Part shown: piece by piece, positions 34,435-42,315 of the stretch
How the letters are laid out: every line of letters begins with the position of its first letter
Numbering within the stretch: position 1 is the first letter of the stretch
Source: JAPPFW01 sp965231815
GTDB lineage: Bacteria > Actinomycetota > Acidimicrobiia > Spongiisociales > Spongiisociaceae
Assembly (NCBI GenBank): GCA_965231815.1
Contig: OZ246890.1
Coordinates: 3,038,001-3,102,000 of the forward strand
Reading direction: 5' to 3'
DNA length: 64,000 nucleotides
The notes under the pieces: model-generated
Seen by the model: only the letters and a program-made list of their open reading frames with translations
Database searches by the model: none
What the model was told of the DNA's origin: nothing
Translations under genes and position numbers: made by a program

Positions 34435-35727
34435 TCATGGACCCAGGGAGGTGATGGGGATCACGCACACCCCGTCGGGTCGCTCGAATGCATAGCCGGT
34501 AGCCGTGACCACGATCAGCCGCGACGGAAGGCCTTGCGAGGCGCTATCGACTCTGGCTCGGAGCCGGAGCAGGGACGCCGCGGCCTTGTCGATGGCTTTG
34601 CGGCCACCCAGTTTGACCTCCACCGCAGCCCAGCGTCCGTCCGGTTGGGATATCACCAGGTCCACCTCCAAACCCTGGCTGTCCCGGTAGTGGGAGACAG
34701 ACGCCCGGATGGCTCCGGCGTAGACCTGGATATCGCGGATCACCATCGATTCGAAAAGGCGCCCGGCGAACCGCAGATCTCGCAGCAGGGCATGCACCCC
34801 CGTGTCCAGTACGGCCACGGTGAGGGAGGGATCGACGAGATGGAGTTTTGGCGCCTTGCGGACCTGAGCCCGAGATGCCAGATGAGGTCTCCACGCCGGC
34901 ACCCTCTCCACCACGAACAGACGCTCGAGGGCGTCGAGGTACCGGCCGACTGTGCGCCGTTCCAGCGTAGGAAGTCCGTTACCCGGCGCTGTGTCCGCCG
35001 CCAGCGTGGTGTGTTTGACGTCTGTAGCCACGTTCCGGGCTATCGAGACCAGGAGGCGCTGCACCTTGAGTGGATTCCGCTCGACGCCATCCACTCTCGA
35101 TACGTCGGTGCGGGTGATCTCTGACAGGTAGGCTCGGGCAGCGTCACCCGCCACATCGACGCTCGCGCCGACGTGTTGCGGCCACCCACCCCGGCAGGCC
35201 AACTCGAGCACATGGCCAAGGGAATGTCCCTGGTCCGGCGCCCGGCAAGGCCCATTGTCCAGGAGCTCGCCCAGGGAGATCCGACCTTCCGAGTCGCCGG
35301 ACTCGATCAGGCTCATGGGACGCATGCGCACCCTGACGATCCGGCCGGCGCCGGAGTGTCTGGTGATGTCATCGGGCGGGTTAGCCGAGCCGGTGAGAAT
35401 GAATTGTCCCTTGAGCCCCCGCGCATCGCAGGCGCGTCGCATCGGGTTCCAGATGCCGGGCGCCAGCTGCCATTCATCCAGCAACCGCGGCGCCTCACCA
35501 TCTAGGACCGCGGCAGGATCCATACCCGCTGCCAGCGCCTCGCCGACGCGTTCGTCCAGAAACAGGGCGCTTCGAGCGAATCTCCTACTCGTCCAGGTCT
35601 TGCCACAGGCTCTCGGACCCTCTACGACAACGGCGGGCATGGTCTCCAGCGCAGAACGCATCCGAGAGTCCACGATCCTGGGCAGGTAACCGACGGGTAT
35701 CATTCTGTCCGATTCCACCTGTCGCAC
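34435..35727 (-). CDS. DUF4143-type AAA ATPase (intact)
   Basis: A 430-residue P-loop ATPase of the AAA_14-DUF4143 group. Walker A is EGPRACGKTW, the Walker B region is RLLDEWQ, and the sensor is ILTGSANPP. A winged-helix-like segment follows (LERRTVGRYLDALERLFVVERVPAW), then KAPKLHLVDPSL, and the C-terminal PD-(D/E)xK-like core LEVDLVISQPDG with AAVEVKLGG. The start may be GTG 35727 (GGAGG directly upstream but too close) or ATG 35703, where the family-like IPVGYLPRIVD begins. A 14-bp inverted repeat lies 42-78 bases upstream. Unlike the copy at 5762, it has no NACHT partner. Confidence 0.88.
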   Translation of the reverse strand: MRQVESDRMIPVGYLPRIVDSRMRSALETMPAVVVEGPRACGKTWTSRRFARSALFLDERVGEALAAGMDPAAVLDGEAPRLLDEWQLAPGIWNPMRRACDARGLKGQFILTGSANPPDDITRHSGAGRIVRVRMRPMSLIESGDSEGRISLGELLDNGPCRAPDQGHSLGHVLELACRGGWPQHVGASVDVAGDAARAYLSEITRTDVSRVDGVERNPLKVQRLLVSIARNVATDVKHTTLAADTAPGNGLPTLERRTVGRYLDALERLFVVERVPAWRPHLASRAQVRKAPKLHLVDPSLTVAVLDTGVHALLRDLRFAGRLFESMVIRDIQVYAGAIRASVSHYRDSQGLEVDLVISQPDGRWAAVEVKLGGRKAIDKAAASLLRLRARVDSASQGLPSRLIVVTATGYAFERPDGVCVIPITSLGP

Positions 35728-35768
35728 TTCCTCCTACCTTCGTACGATAGGCTAGCCTAAGGCTATAT

Positions 35769-35805
35769 GCCAGTTTATCGGCACTCCATATGCCAATAAA
35801 CTGGC
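35769..35805. promoter_or_regulatory. 14-bp inverted repeat upstream of DUF4143 ATPase gene
   Basis: GCCAGTTTATCGGC (35769-35782) and GCCAATAAACTGGC (35792-35805) are inverted copies with one mismatch and a 9-base spacer. The site lies 42-78 bases upstream of the ATPase start and could be an operator, or the foot of a hairpin at the end of the small minus-strand frame beginning at 35967. Confidence 0.5.
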
Positions 35806-35808
35806 GCT

Positions 35809-35967
35809 TTAGAGCTTGCTCTGGGTGGGGGGAGTTACTTCGGGCGAGTCGCCTTGGCCGATTCCTTGCGCGGTTACCAGTACCGGGTTGGCCGCGGGTC
35901 CGTTGTTAGGCTCCACCAAGAAGGCGTTGGCCCCAAGAGTCATCGTGAACCTCTCGATGGATTCCAT
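35809..35967 (-). CDS. Possible 52-residue small protein
   Basis: A minus-strand frame from ATG 35967 encodes MESIERFTMTLGANAFLVEP and continues to a TAA at 35809, ending TPPTQSKL. Codon choice looks like the neighbouring genes, but there is no clear Shine-Dalgarno and I recognise no family. It directly abuts the inverted repeat at 35769-35805. It may be a real short gene or a remnant. Confidence 0.3.
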   Translation of the reverse strand: MESIERFTMTLGANAFLVEPNNGPAANPVLVTAQGIGQGDSPEVTPPTQSKL

Positions 35968-36346
35968 CCGACCGCCGTTTCGTGACGGACCTTAGCCGCG
36001 CCTCCTGACGGTAACCTATGAGACTGCGCGATCGCCGCGCCCGTGGGAATACGCCAAGCAGCGTGAAGAACGGACAACAACCCCCACAAACTGACTACAC
36101 CCGCACAATCCGTAATGTCCTATAATACACGTTATGTAAAGTTACGTCCGCCTGCACCGACACCCTTGATACCGGACTGCACGAAAGCTCTCCTGGATGA
36201 TCCGGCCCGAAGGATCGCACATCTACACCTGATTATATGAATTATATGAGTATTCTGCGGGTCTCACTATGTCGCTCCATTTCCGCCCCTCGATTTCCTG
36301 GATTCATACCTGCACAGGATTCCAATCGCGTTCCGACCGGTCGTAG

Positions 36347-37246
36347 ATGAGTTCTAGGGCTCGAGGTGTGGCGATGATCGCCATAGCCGGATTGTTATGG
36401 AGCACGCTGGGGCTAGGTGTCCGGTTCATGGATGAGGTCGGTACGTGGGCCATTCTGTTCTATCGGGCTATCGCACAGATTCTGGCGCTGTTGGTTCTTA
36501 TAGCGGTTCGTCATCGAGGCCTACTCCTCCACACCTTCACGAGCATCGGGTTGAACGGTCTAGTCAGCGGGGCCTCACTCGCTGCCTCTTCGATCTGTTT
36601 CGTATATGCACTGAGCCTGATATCGGTGGCCGAAGCTACCTTGATCCTTGGTGCAGCCCCGGTGCTGGCGGGATTGCTCGGGTGGTTGGTACTACGTGAG
36701 CCGATTACCAGAACCAACTGGTCGACGATGGCTATAGCGGCGGCAGGGCTAACGATCATGACTTATACCGGGACGGTCTCCGGGAATCTGGTAGGGACGG
36801 CGCTCGCCTTCTGCGCTGCCTTGGGCTTCGCATCATTCACGGTGTTCCAGCGACGCGGAATGCGAACGGACATGCTGCCGGCCGTGATCGTCGCAGGGAT
36901 AGTCACGCTGATCGTCACCGCCCCTCTGATCGGGGGTGTCGTGATCAGTTCGATGGATCTTCTGGTTGCCTTCTACTTGGGCGGTGTCGCCCTCGCGGGA
37001 GGATTAGCGCTGTTCACGATAGGTTCACGTTATGTCCTCTCCACCGAGTTGGTGCTGATCGCCATGACCGAGGTGGTGTTCGCCCCGGTATGGGTCTGGT
37101 GGGTGTTCGGGGAGACGATAACGTTGGCCACCGGTCTGGGCGGCGTTCTGATCATGACCGCGGTCGTGGTGCAGGCTCGTGCTCGTGAAGACCCATCCGA
37201 GTCCCGACCTAGCCGCCGCCAACCCGTAAACAGAGCCCGGCGATAG
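36347..37246 (+). CDS. EamA/DMT-family transporter
   Basis: A 299-residue integral membrane protein with about ten helices in two EamA repeats. It starts ARGVAMIAIAGLLWSTLGLG, the typical drug/metabolite-transporter opening. The first repeat ends near WLVLREPITRTNW and the second at GETITLATGLGGVLIMTAVV, both canonical 'E-P/E-T' motifs of the family. Substrate is unknown; members export amino acids or small metabolites. It stands alone. No Shine-Dalgarno precedes ATG 36347, so it may be leaderless. Confidence 0.9.
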   Translation: MSSRARGVAMIAIAGLLWSTLGLGVRFMDEVGTWAILFYRAIAQILALLVLIAVRHRGLLLHTFTSIGLNGLVSGASLAASSICFVYALSLISVAEATLILGAAPVLAGLLGWLVLREPITRTNWSTMAIAAAGLTIMTYTGTVSGNLVGTALAFCAALGFASFTVFQRRGMRTDMLPAVIVAGIVTLIVTAPLIGGVVISSMDLLVAFYLGGVALAGGLALFTIGSRYVLSTELVLIAMTEVVFAPVWVWWVFGETITLATGLGGVLIMTAVVVQARAREDPSESRPSRRQPVNRARR

Positions 37247-37272
37247 ACGTCGTTTCTTGGAATCCTGAAGTT

Positions 37273-37292
37273 GGAAACCTGAACAATCAGGG
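37273..37292. repeat. Solo end of the dispersed inverted-repeat element
   Basis: GGAAACCTGAACAATCAGGG matches the right end of copy B (25034-25053) in 19 of 20 bases, but the rest of the element is missing on both sides. It is a remnant or an excision scar in the gap between the EamA and AIM24-family genes. Confidence 0.6.
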
Positions 37293-37337
37293 TAAGGTCG
37301 GTCTCCTGGTAAATCGATTTTATGAAGGGAGAGCGTT

Positions 37338-38075
37338 ATGAGGAGTCACGAGATCGATTATCGGCTTCATGGTGATGATCTCCAGTTCGTGGAGATCGCC
37401 CTGGACCCGGGAGAATCCGTGGTTGCCGAGGCCGGCGCCATGATGTTCATCGAGGAGGGAATAGAGTTCGAGACCAAGATGGGTGACGGGTCGGAGCCTA
37501 ACCAGGGGGCCTGGGGGAAGCTCAAGTCGGCCGGCAAAAGGGTGCTGGCCGGCGAATCGCTCTTCTTGACCCACTTCACCAACCGCGGGGGCGGTCGGCG
37601 GAGCTTGGCCTTCGCAGCTCCGTATCCGGGGAAGATCATCCCCCTTGACCTGGCCGCCGTCGGCGGTCGGATTCTTGCCCAGAAGCAGGCATTTCTGTGC
37701 GCCGCCATGGGTACCAGACTGGGTATAGCCTTCACCCGGAAGTTCGGGACGGGCTTCTTCGGAGGTGAAGGGTTCATACTGGAGGATATCCAGGGTGATG
37801 GCTTGGCCTTCCTGCACGCGGGAGGCACCGTGATCGAGAAGCATCTGGCGGGCGAAAGCCTGCGGATCGATACCGGGTGCATTGTGGCCTTCGAACCACA
37901 GATCCAGTACTCCATCGAACGGGCAGGCCGGGCTACATCAATGTTGTTCGGCGGTGAGGGCCTGTTTCTCGCCACCCTCACCGGCGCCGGTCGTGTCTGG
38001 TTGCAGTCTTTGCCGTTTAGCCGGTTAGTCGATGAGGTTGTCCGCAACCTCCCACCCTCAGGCTCGAGCGACTGA
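37338..38075 (+). CDS. AIM24-family (TIGR00266) protein
   Basis: A 245-residue beta-rich protein of the AIM24/TIGR00266 family. The signature runs QFVEIALDPGESVVAEAGAM then FLTHFTNRGGGRRSLAFAAP, then GKIIPLDLAA and FGGEGFILEDIQGDGLAFLH, closing with MLFGGEGLFLATLTGAGRVWLQS. The family is widespread in bacteria and archaea, and the yeast relative is mitochondrial; the molecular role is unclear. A GGGAG ribosome site lies 7 bases before the ATG. It is monocistronic. Confidence 0.9.
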   Translation: MRSHEIDYRLHGDDLQFVEIALDPGESVVAEAGAMMFIEEGIEFETKMGDGSEPNQGAWGKLKSAGKRVLAGESLFLTHFTNRGGGRRSLAFAAPYPGKIIPLDLAAVGGRILAQKQAFLCAAMGTRLGIAFTRKFGTGFFGGEGFILEDIQGDGLAFLHAGGTVIEKHLAGESLRIDTGCIVAFEPQIQYSIERAGRATSMLFGGEGLFLATLTGAGRVWLQSLPFSRLVDEVVRNLPPSGSSD

Positions 38076-38163
38076 TCGCCCGTTAACTCCCTCCGTTATT
38101 CCATGATCTGCCCACCGTCGGACGCGCGCTCTATAAATTATTTACACGTTGATTACTAATTAA

Positions 38164-38184
38164 CAGATTAAATCGGTTAATCTG
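38164..38184. promoter_or_regulatory. Inverted repeat upstream of the AlbA_2-type gene
   Basis: CAGATTAA-ATCGG-TTAATCTG is a perfect 8-bp inverted repeat in an unusually AT-rich stretch (38130-38190), 139 bases before the probable start at 38323. It is well placed as an operator for the downstream winged-helix protein, possibly for autoregulation. Confidence 0.45.
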
Positions 38185-38322
38185 GATTCATCTGTCGGGC
38201 GCAATCTGAGTTAGGCAAGGTGGGGATTCACTTTCGGGTGCGGATGGTCCCGCTTATGTGTGGTGTTGATGCGGCGCCGGGGGACGGCAGGAACGGGAAA
38301 GGTAGCAACGGGGAAGGCAGGA

Positions 38323-39843
38323 ATGACGAGGGTCAACCTTCACGAACAGGTCCAGGAAGCCATCAGCCGGTTAAGGATCGCACGGTCCGACCTCAAGACC
38401 GTCGAGGCCAAGCCGGCACGGGAAGGTCTACCGCACTCGGTCCGGGAATCCGTCAGTGCCTTCGCCAACACCACCGGCGGGCTGCTGCTCCTAGGACTTG
38501 ATGAACTGACCTATCGTCCTCTTGAGGTCGATGCACGGAAACTGGCTGAAGATCTGGCGTCGGCGTGTGCCTATGACCTCGAACCGCCCCTCCAGCCCGA
38601 CATAGGTATCGTCAACGTCGGTGGTCGTCGGGTGGTTGCGGCCCTGGTTCCGGAACTACCTTTCGGGCTCAAGCCCTGCTTTCTGAAGCGACGAGGAACG
38701 AGTTGTGGTTCATATATCCGGACCCACTCCGGAGACCGAAAGCTCACACCCTACGAAGTCCACATCTTGATCTCCGGTCGTACCCAACCGCGTGACGATC
38801 TCGTGGTTGTTGAAGGTGCTTCACGCCAACACCTGGCGCCCGAGTTGGTTGACTCCTTGTTGAGTCGAGTCAGGTCACGCCGGGGCAGGATCGTTGCCGA
38901 TTCGAGCGACGAGGAGATACTCGGCATGATGAACGTTCTGATCGGGGGTGATCCCGAGCGGGTGAGTCTGGCCGGCCTCATGGCCCTCGGTCGTTATCCT
39001 CAGCAGTTCTTTCCCCAGCTCAACGTCCATTTCATGGCTTTTGCCACCCCATCGGGCGATCCCTTGGAGGACGGATCGCGGTTCCTCGACAATGAATCCA
39101 TTGATGGTCCTATACCGTTGATGGTGGCTCGCACGCAAGCAGCCGTTCTGCGCAATATGGCCCGCCGCACCGTGGTTAACGAATCAGGGGGGCTTGATCG
39201 GTGGGACTACCCCGAAGAGGTCATCCGCGAACTGGTCGTAAACGCATTGGAACATCGCGACTACCATCCCCTCGCCCATGGATGGGAAGTGTGGGTCAAG
39301 ATGTACCCGGACCGGTTGGAGGTCACGAGTCCCGGTGGGCTGCACGGTCCGATGGATCGCAGGCGGCTCATGTCCGATCCGGTTACGTCCTCTCGTAATC
39401 CATACCTTGCCAAGCTTCTCGAGGATGTACAGGTTCCGACGACAAGCCGGAGCGTTTGTGAGAGTCGTGGGTCCGGGCTGATCTCGATAGCGGCTTCACT
39501 CCGTAGGTGCGGGCTCATGCCACTTCATTTGATGGACCGAATCGACAGATTCACCGCGGTCGTGCGAAGCAAGCGGTGCAGCGCCCAAGAAAGTAATGAG
39601 TTATGGGCGCCCCGACCGCGAGTGGGGGCCAAGCGTAACTCCGGGCGGAGGGATCGCAGGAAGGACATCGTCGAGCTTCTGGCGGTCGGACCCAGATCCA
39701 GCCGGGAGCTGGCGGGGGAACTCGGTATGACGCCTCAGGGTATCCTGCGATGGTTGCGTCGGATGGAAGCATCGGGTGAGGTCTGGCCCACTGAGGTGTC
39801 ACGCCGGAGCCCGATGAACCGGTGGCAACTGGCCGACAGATAG
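38323..39843 (+). CDS. AlbA_2/Schlafen-type ATP-binding protein with C-terminal winged helix
   Basis: A protein of about 506 residues from ATG 38323; an in-frame start at 38260 adds 21 residues that look non-coding. The N-terminus is the AlbA_2 (Schlafen AAA-4) domain: LKTVEAKPAREGLPHSVRES and AFANTTGGLLLLGLDE. The middle holds the RecG-associated ATPase-like block with EEVIRELVVNALEHRDYHPL. The C-terminal 75 residues form a winged helix (DIVELLAVGPRSSRELAGEL, MTPQGILRWLRRMEASGE). Proteins of this layout are usually called ATP-dependent transcriptional regulators and are common in accessory regions; some are linked to stress or phage response. Its target is unknown. Confidence 0.8.
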   Translation: MTRVNLHEQVQEAISRLRIARSDLKTVEAKPAREGLPHSVRESVSAFANTTGGLLLLGLDELTYRPLEVDARKLAEDLASACAYDLEPPLQPDIGIVNVGGRRVVAALVPELPFGLKPCFLKRRGTSCGSYIRTHSGDRKLTPYEVHILISGRTQPRDDLVVVEGASRQHLAPELVDSLLSRVRSRRGRIVADSSDEEILGMMNVLIGGDPERVSLAGLMALGRYPQQFFPQLNVHFMAFATPSGDPLEDGSRFLDNESIDGPIPLMVARTQAAVLRNMARRTVVNESGGLDRWDYPEEVIRELVVNALEHRDYHPLAHGWEVWVKMYPDRLEVTSPGGLHGPMDRRRLMSDPVTSSRNPYLAKLLEDVQVPTTSRSVCESRGSGLISIAASLRRCGLMPLHLMDRIDRFTAVVRSKRCSAQESNELWAPRPRVGAKRNSGRRDRRKDIVELLAVGPRSSRELAGELGMTPQGILRWLRRMEASGEVWPTEVSRRSPMNRWQLADR

Positions 39844-39931
39844 CGCTTTCCATATGGGATAGAAGCTATCTGAGGCCGGTTAGATTACAGAGTCGGGATA
39901 GAGAGTCGGCCAAATTGCAAGGAGTATCCGG

Positions 39932-41470
39932 ATGAAAGTTCCTCTGACGATCCGGGATTTTCTGGATCGAGCCGCTCTGGTCTATCCGGACCGTCCCGCA
40001 GTTATCGACGAGCCCGACCAACCGGCCCCGAGTTGGGGGACGCTCACCTATCGAGAGGTGGTGATTCGGGCGCGGGCTCTGGCGGCCGCCTTGGACCGCT
40101 TCGGGATCGGCCGGGGCGAACGGGTGGCCATGGTCTCGCACAACTCGGCACGCCTTCTGGTGATGATGCTGGGTGTAAGTGCTCACGGTCGTATCTCGGT
40201 TCCGATCAACTTCCGCCTCAACGCCGAGGAAGTTCGATACATAGTCTCCCACAGCGGGGCGCGGTTGCTGCTGATCGATCCGGAATTGGAGGATGACCTA
40301 GCAGGTGTGGGTTGTGAGCATCGTTACGTTTTCGGCGCCGAGGCCGACGAAGCGCTTTTCGGCGATCAGGATGCTGATCCTCGCCCATGGACACCGGATG
40401 AAGATTCGACCGCCACCATCAACTATACGAGTGGAACTACCGCTCGGCCGAAGGGTGTACAGATGACTCACCGTAGCCTATGGCTGAACGCGGTGACCTT
40501 CGGGTGGACTGCGGGAGTCAATGACCACGACGTCTACTTGCATACCCTTCCCATGTTTCACTGCAACGGCTGGGGCATGACGTATGCCCTTACCGGAGTG
40601 GGGGCTGCCCAGGTCGTGATCAGGAAGGTGGACGGGTACGAGATACTTCGCCGGGTGGATCGCTACGGCGTGACATATATGTGTGGCGCTCCGGCGGTTG
40701 TGGCCGCCGTCCTGGCCGCTGCTGAGAAGTGGCAGGGTGCGATACCGGGTTCAGGTACGGTCCGGATGACGGTGGCGGGAGCGCCGCCGCCCACTCGCAC
40801 TATCCAGAGGATGGAGACAGAACTCGGATGGGAGTTCATGCAGCTGTACGGCCTTACCGAAACCGCGCCTTACTTGACCATGAACCGGATGCGACCTGAG
40901 TGGGCGGATCTGACGAGCGAGGAAAGGGCTCGCCTCCTTGCGCGGCAAGGAGTTCCGGCGCTCGGTATCAAACTTAAGGTATCAGATGAGGGTGAGGTTA
41001 AAGCGAAGGGTAACCATGTCATGGAAGGTTACTGGGGCCAACCGGAAGCCACGCGTGAGGCTCTGGCAGGCGGATGGTTCCATACGGGGGATGGTGGCTA
41101 TCTCGATAGTGAGGATTACCTAGTCCTAACCGATCGTCGTAAGGACGTGATCATCAGCGGCGGCGAGAACATATCATCCATCGAGGTGGAGGACTGCCTC
41201 TTTGGCCATCCCGATGTGGAAGAGGTGGCGGTTATAGGCGTACCCGATGATCGTTGGGGCGAGACACCGAAAGCGTTGGTGGTCCGGGTCGACGGGTCGC
41301 AGGTCACGGCCGAGCAGTTAATCGAGTATTGCCGCACTCGAATGGCCCATTACAAGTGCCCTACCTCGGTCGAGTTCCGCAAGCGGCTCGCTAGAACAGC
41401 GACCGGGAAACTACAGAAGTACAAGCTGCGTGGCCCGTACTGGGAGGGTCGGGAGCGCCGTATTAACTAA
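39932..41470 (+). CDS. AMP-forming acyl-CoA synthetase
   Basis: A 512-residue ANL-superfamily ligase that adenylates a carboxylic acid and transfers it to CoA. The P-loop-like motif is INYTSGTTARPKGVQMTH, the adenine-binding motif is YGLTETAPYL, and the hinge region is GWFHTGDGGYLDSEDYLVLTDRRKD in outline with GGENISS. The catalytic lysine is in RTATGKLQKYKL. A good AAGGAG precedes the ATG. The pattern fits fatty-acid or aryl-CoA ligases; the acid is unknown. Its stop codon (41468-41470) lies inside the flank repeat of element copy C, so the element sits exactly at the 3' end of this gene. Confidence 0.92.
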   Translation: MKVPLTIRDFLDRAALVYPDRPAVIDEPDQPAPSWGTLTYREVVIRARALAAALDRFGIGRGERVAMVSHNSARLLVMMLGVSAHGRISVPINFRLNAEEVRYIVSHSGARLLLIDPELEDDLAGVGCEHRYVFGAEADEALFGDQDADPRPWTPDEDSTATINYTSGTTARPKGVQMTHRSLWLNAVTFGWTAGVNDHDVYLHTLPMFHCNGWGMTYALTGVGAAQVVIRKVDGYEILRRVDRYGVTYMCGAPAVVAAVLAAAEKWQGAIPGSGTVRMTVAGAPPPTRTIQRMETELGWEFMQLYGLTETAPYLTMNRMRPEWADLTSEERARLLARQGVPALGIKLKVSDEGEVKAKGNHVMEGYWGQPEATREALAGGWFHTGDGGYLDSEDYLVLTDRRKDVIISGGENISSIEVEDCLFGHPDVEEVAVIGVPDDRWGETPKALVVRVDGSQVTAEQLIEYCRTRMAHYKCPTSVEFRKRLARTATGKLQKYKLRGPYWEGRERRIN

Positions 41471-41674
41471 CCCCGATTATTCAGGTTTCCCACACACCGA
41501 GGCATGTAACGCCTGTTCAACCCGAGTATCCAGATAAACCCGCCGTTCACCCGACAGGTGAATCTCCACACCGGACTGAAACGGGAAACGCCGGTAGCTG
41601 TACTGCCTGGTCAGGGTGCGAATATGGTCGTCTCCACTCATCCTCCAAACCCCCATCCATGAATAATCGGGGTT
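41469..41674. mobile_element. Dispersed ~205-bp inverted-repeat element, copy C
   Basis: Perfect 15-bp terminal inverted repeats: AACCCCGATTATTCA (41469-41483) and TGAATAATCGGGGTT (41660-41674). The internal hairpin is GTTCACC-CGACA-GGTGAAT (41545-41563). The octamer TTAACTAA occurs at 41463-41470 and again at 41673-41680, immediately outside the CCCC...GGGG core, consistent with a target duplication. It is followed by a further CCCCGATT (41681-41688), possibly a second nested end. It lies between the convergent acyl-CoA synthetase and msrB genes. Confidence 0.9.
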
Positions 41675-41720
41675 AACTAACCCCGATTCTCTACTGATCA
41701 AGGATTGAAACAGGCGAGCC

Positions 41721-42140
41721 TCAGTCACTATCGAAGTCGATGGATGCGGAGTTGATGCAGTAGCGGAGTCCGGTAGGGCGGGGTCCGTCCGGGAACACAT
41801 GTCCCAGATGGCATTGACAGCGGCTGCACACTACCTCGGTCCTCACCATCCCGTAGCTATGGTCGGAATGTTGGTCGACGGGCGCTCCATCTACCACATC
41901 GTAGAAACTGGGCCATCCGGTGCCCGAGTCAAACTTCTGGTCGCTACTGAACAATGGTGCGCCACACCCTATACAGCGGTAGGTCCCGTCCTCCTTGGTG
42001 TTCCAGTGTTCACCGGAGAAGGCTCGTTCGGTTCCCGCCTCCCTGGCGACCCGGTATTGAATAGGGCTCAGCTTCCGGCGCCACTCTTCGTCGGTTTGGG
42101 GAATCGAGGTCTCGTCCTGCGAGTTGGCGGTCTCGGTCAT
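41721..42140 (-). CDS. msrB: Peptide-methionine (R)-S-oxide reductase MsrB
   Basis: A 139-residue MsrB, the usual length, which repairs methionine-R-sulfoxide in proteins. The zinc is held by two CxxC pairs (CIGCGAPLF and CSRCQCHLGH). The substrate pocket is FDSGTGWPSFYD and the catalytic cysteine is in LRYCINSASIDF. No signal peptide is present, so it is cytosolic. It is divergent from the molybdopterin oxidoreductase gene at 42316, which belongs to a fold that includes the periplasmic methionine-sulfoxide reductase MsrP, so the two may share an oxidative-stress promoter. Confidence 0.97.
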   Translation of the reverse strand: MTETANSQDETSIPQTDEEWRRKLSPIQYRVAREAGTERAFSGEHWNTKEDGTYRCIGCGAPLFSSDQKFDSGTGWPSFYDVVDGAPVDQHSDHSYGMVRTEVVCSRCQCHLGHVFPDGPRPTGLRYCINSASIDFDSD

Positions 42141-42315
42141 TCCGGTACTCCTTTCCGGTGGTCTCGGAAATCCGCCGGAAGCGATTAGCGACCGGACAGC
42201 CGGCCGGATCCCCTATTGCAAGGATATTCGATTTTCATGTCCCGACCTGCCGAACATGGCCCGAGACGTGCTTCCGATACCCTGCTAGCCACTCGACTCC
42301 CCTAGTCTTGCATGC

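Larger units (their letters stand above)
35728..36346. other. Divergent intergenic region with inverted repeat and possible small ORF
   Basis: About 620 bases, noticeably AT-richer around 36100-36250 (ATAATACACGTTATGTAAAG, GATTATATGAATTATATGAG). It holds the inverted repeat at 35769-35805 and a possible 52-codon minus-strand frame at 35809-35967. Otherwise I see nothing coding. Confidence 0.5.

Noticed and set aside
41477..41800. Minus-strand frame through element copy C (also seen in copy D) reading RQYSYRRFPF and VEIHLSGERRVY
   Set aside because: The frame is partly shared between copies C and D only because they are nearly identical; in copies A and B it is broken, so I do not call a protein from the element.
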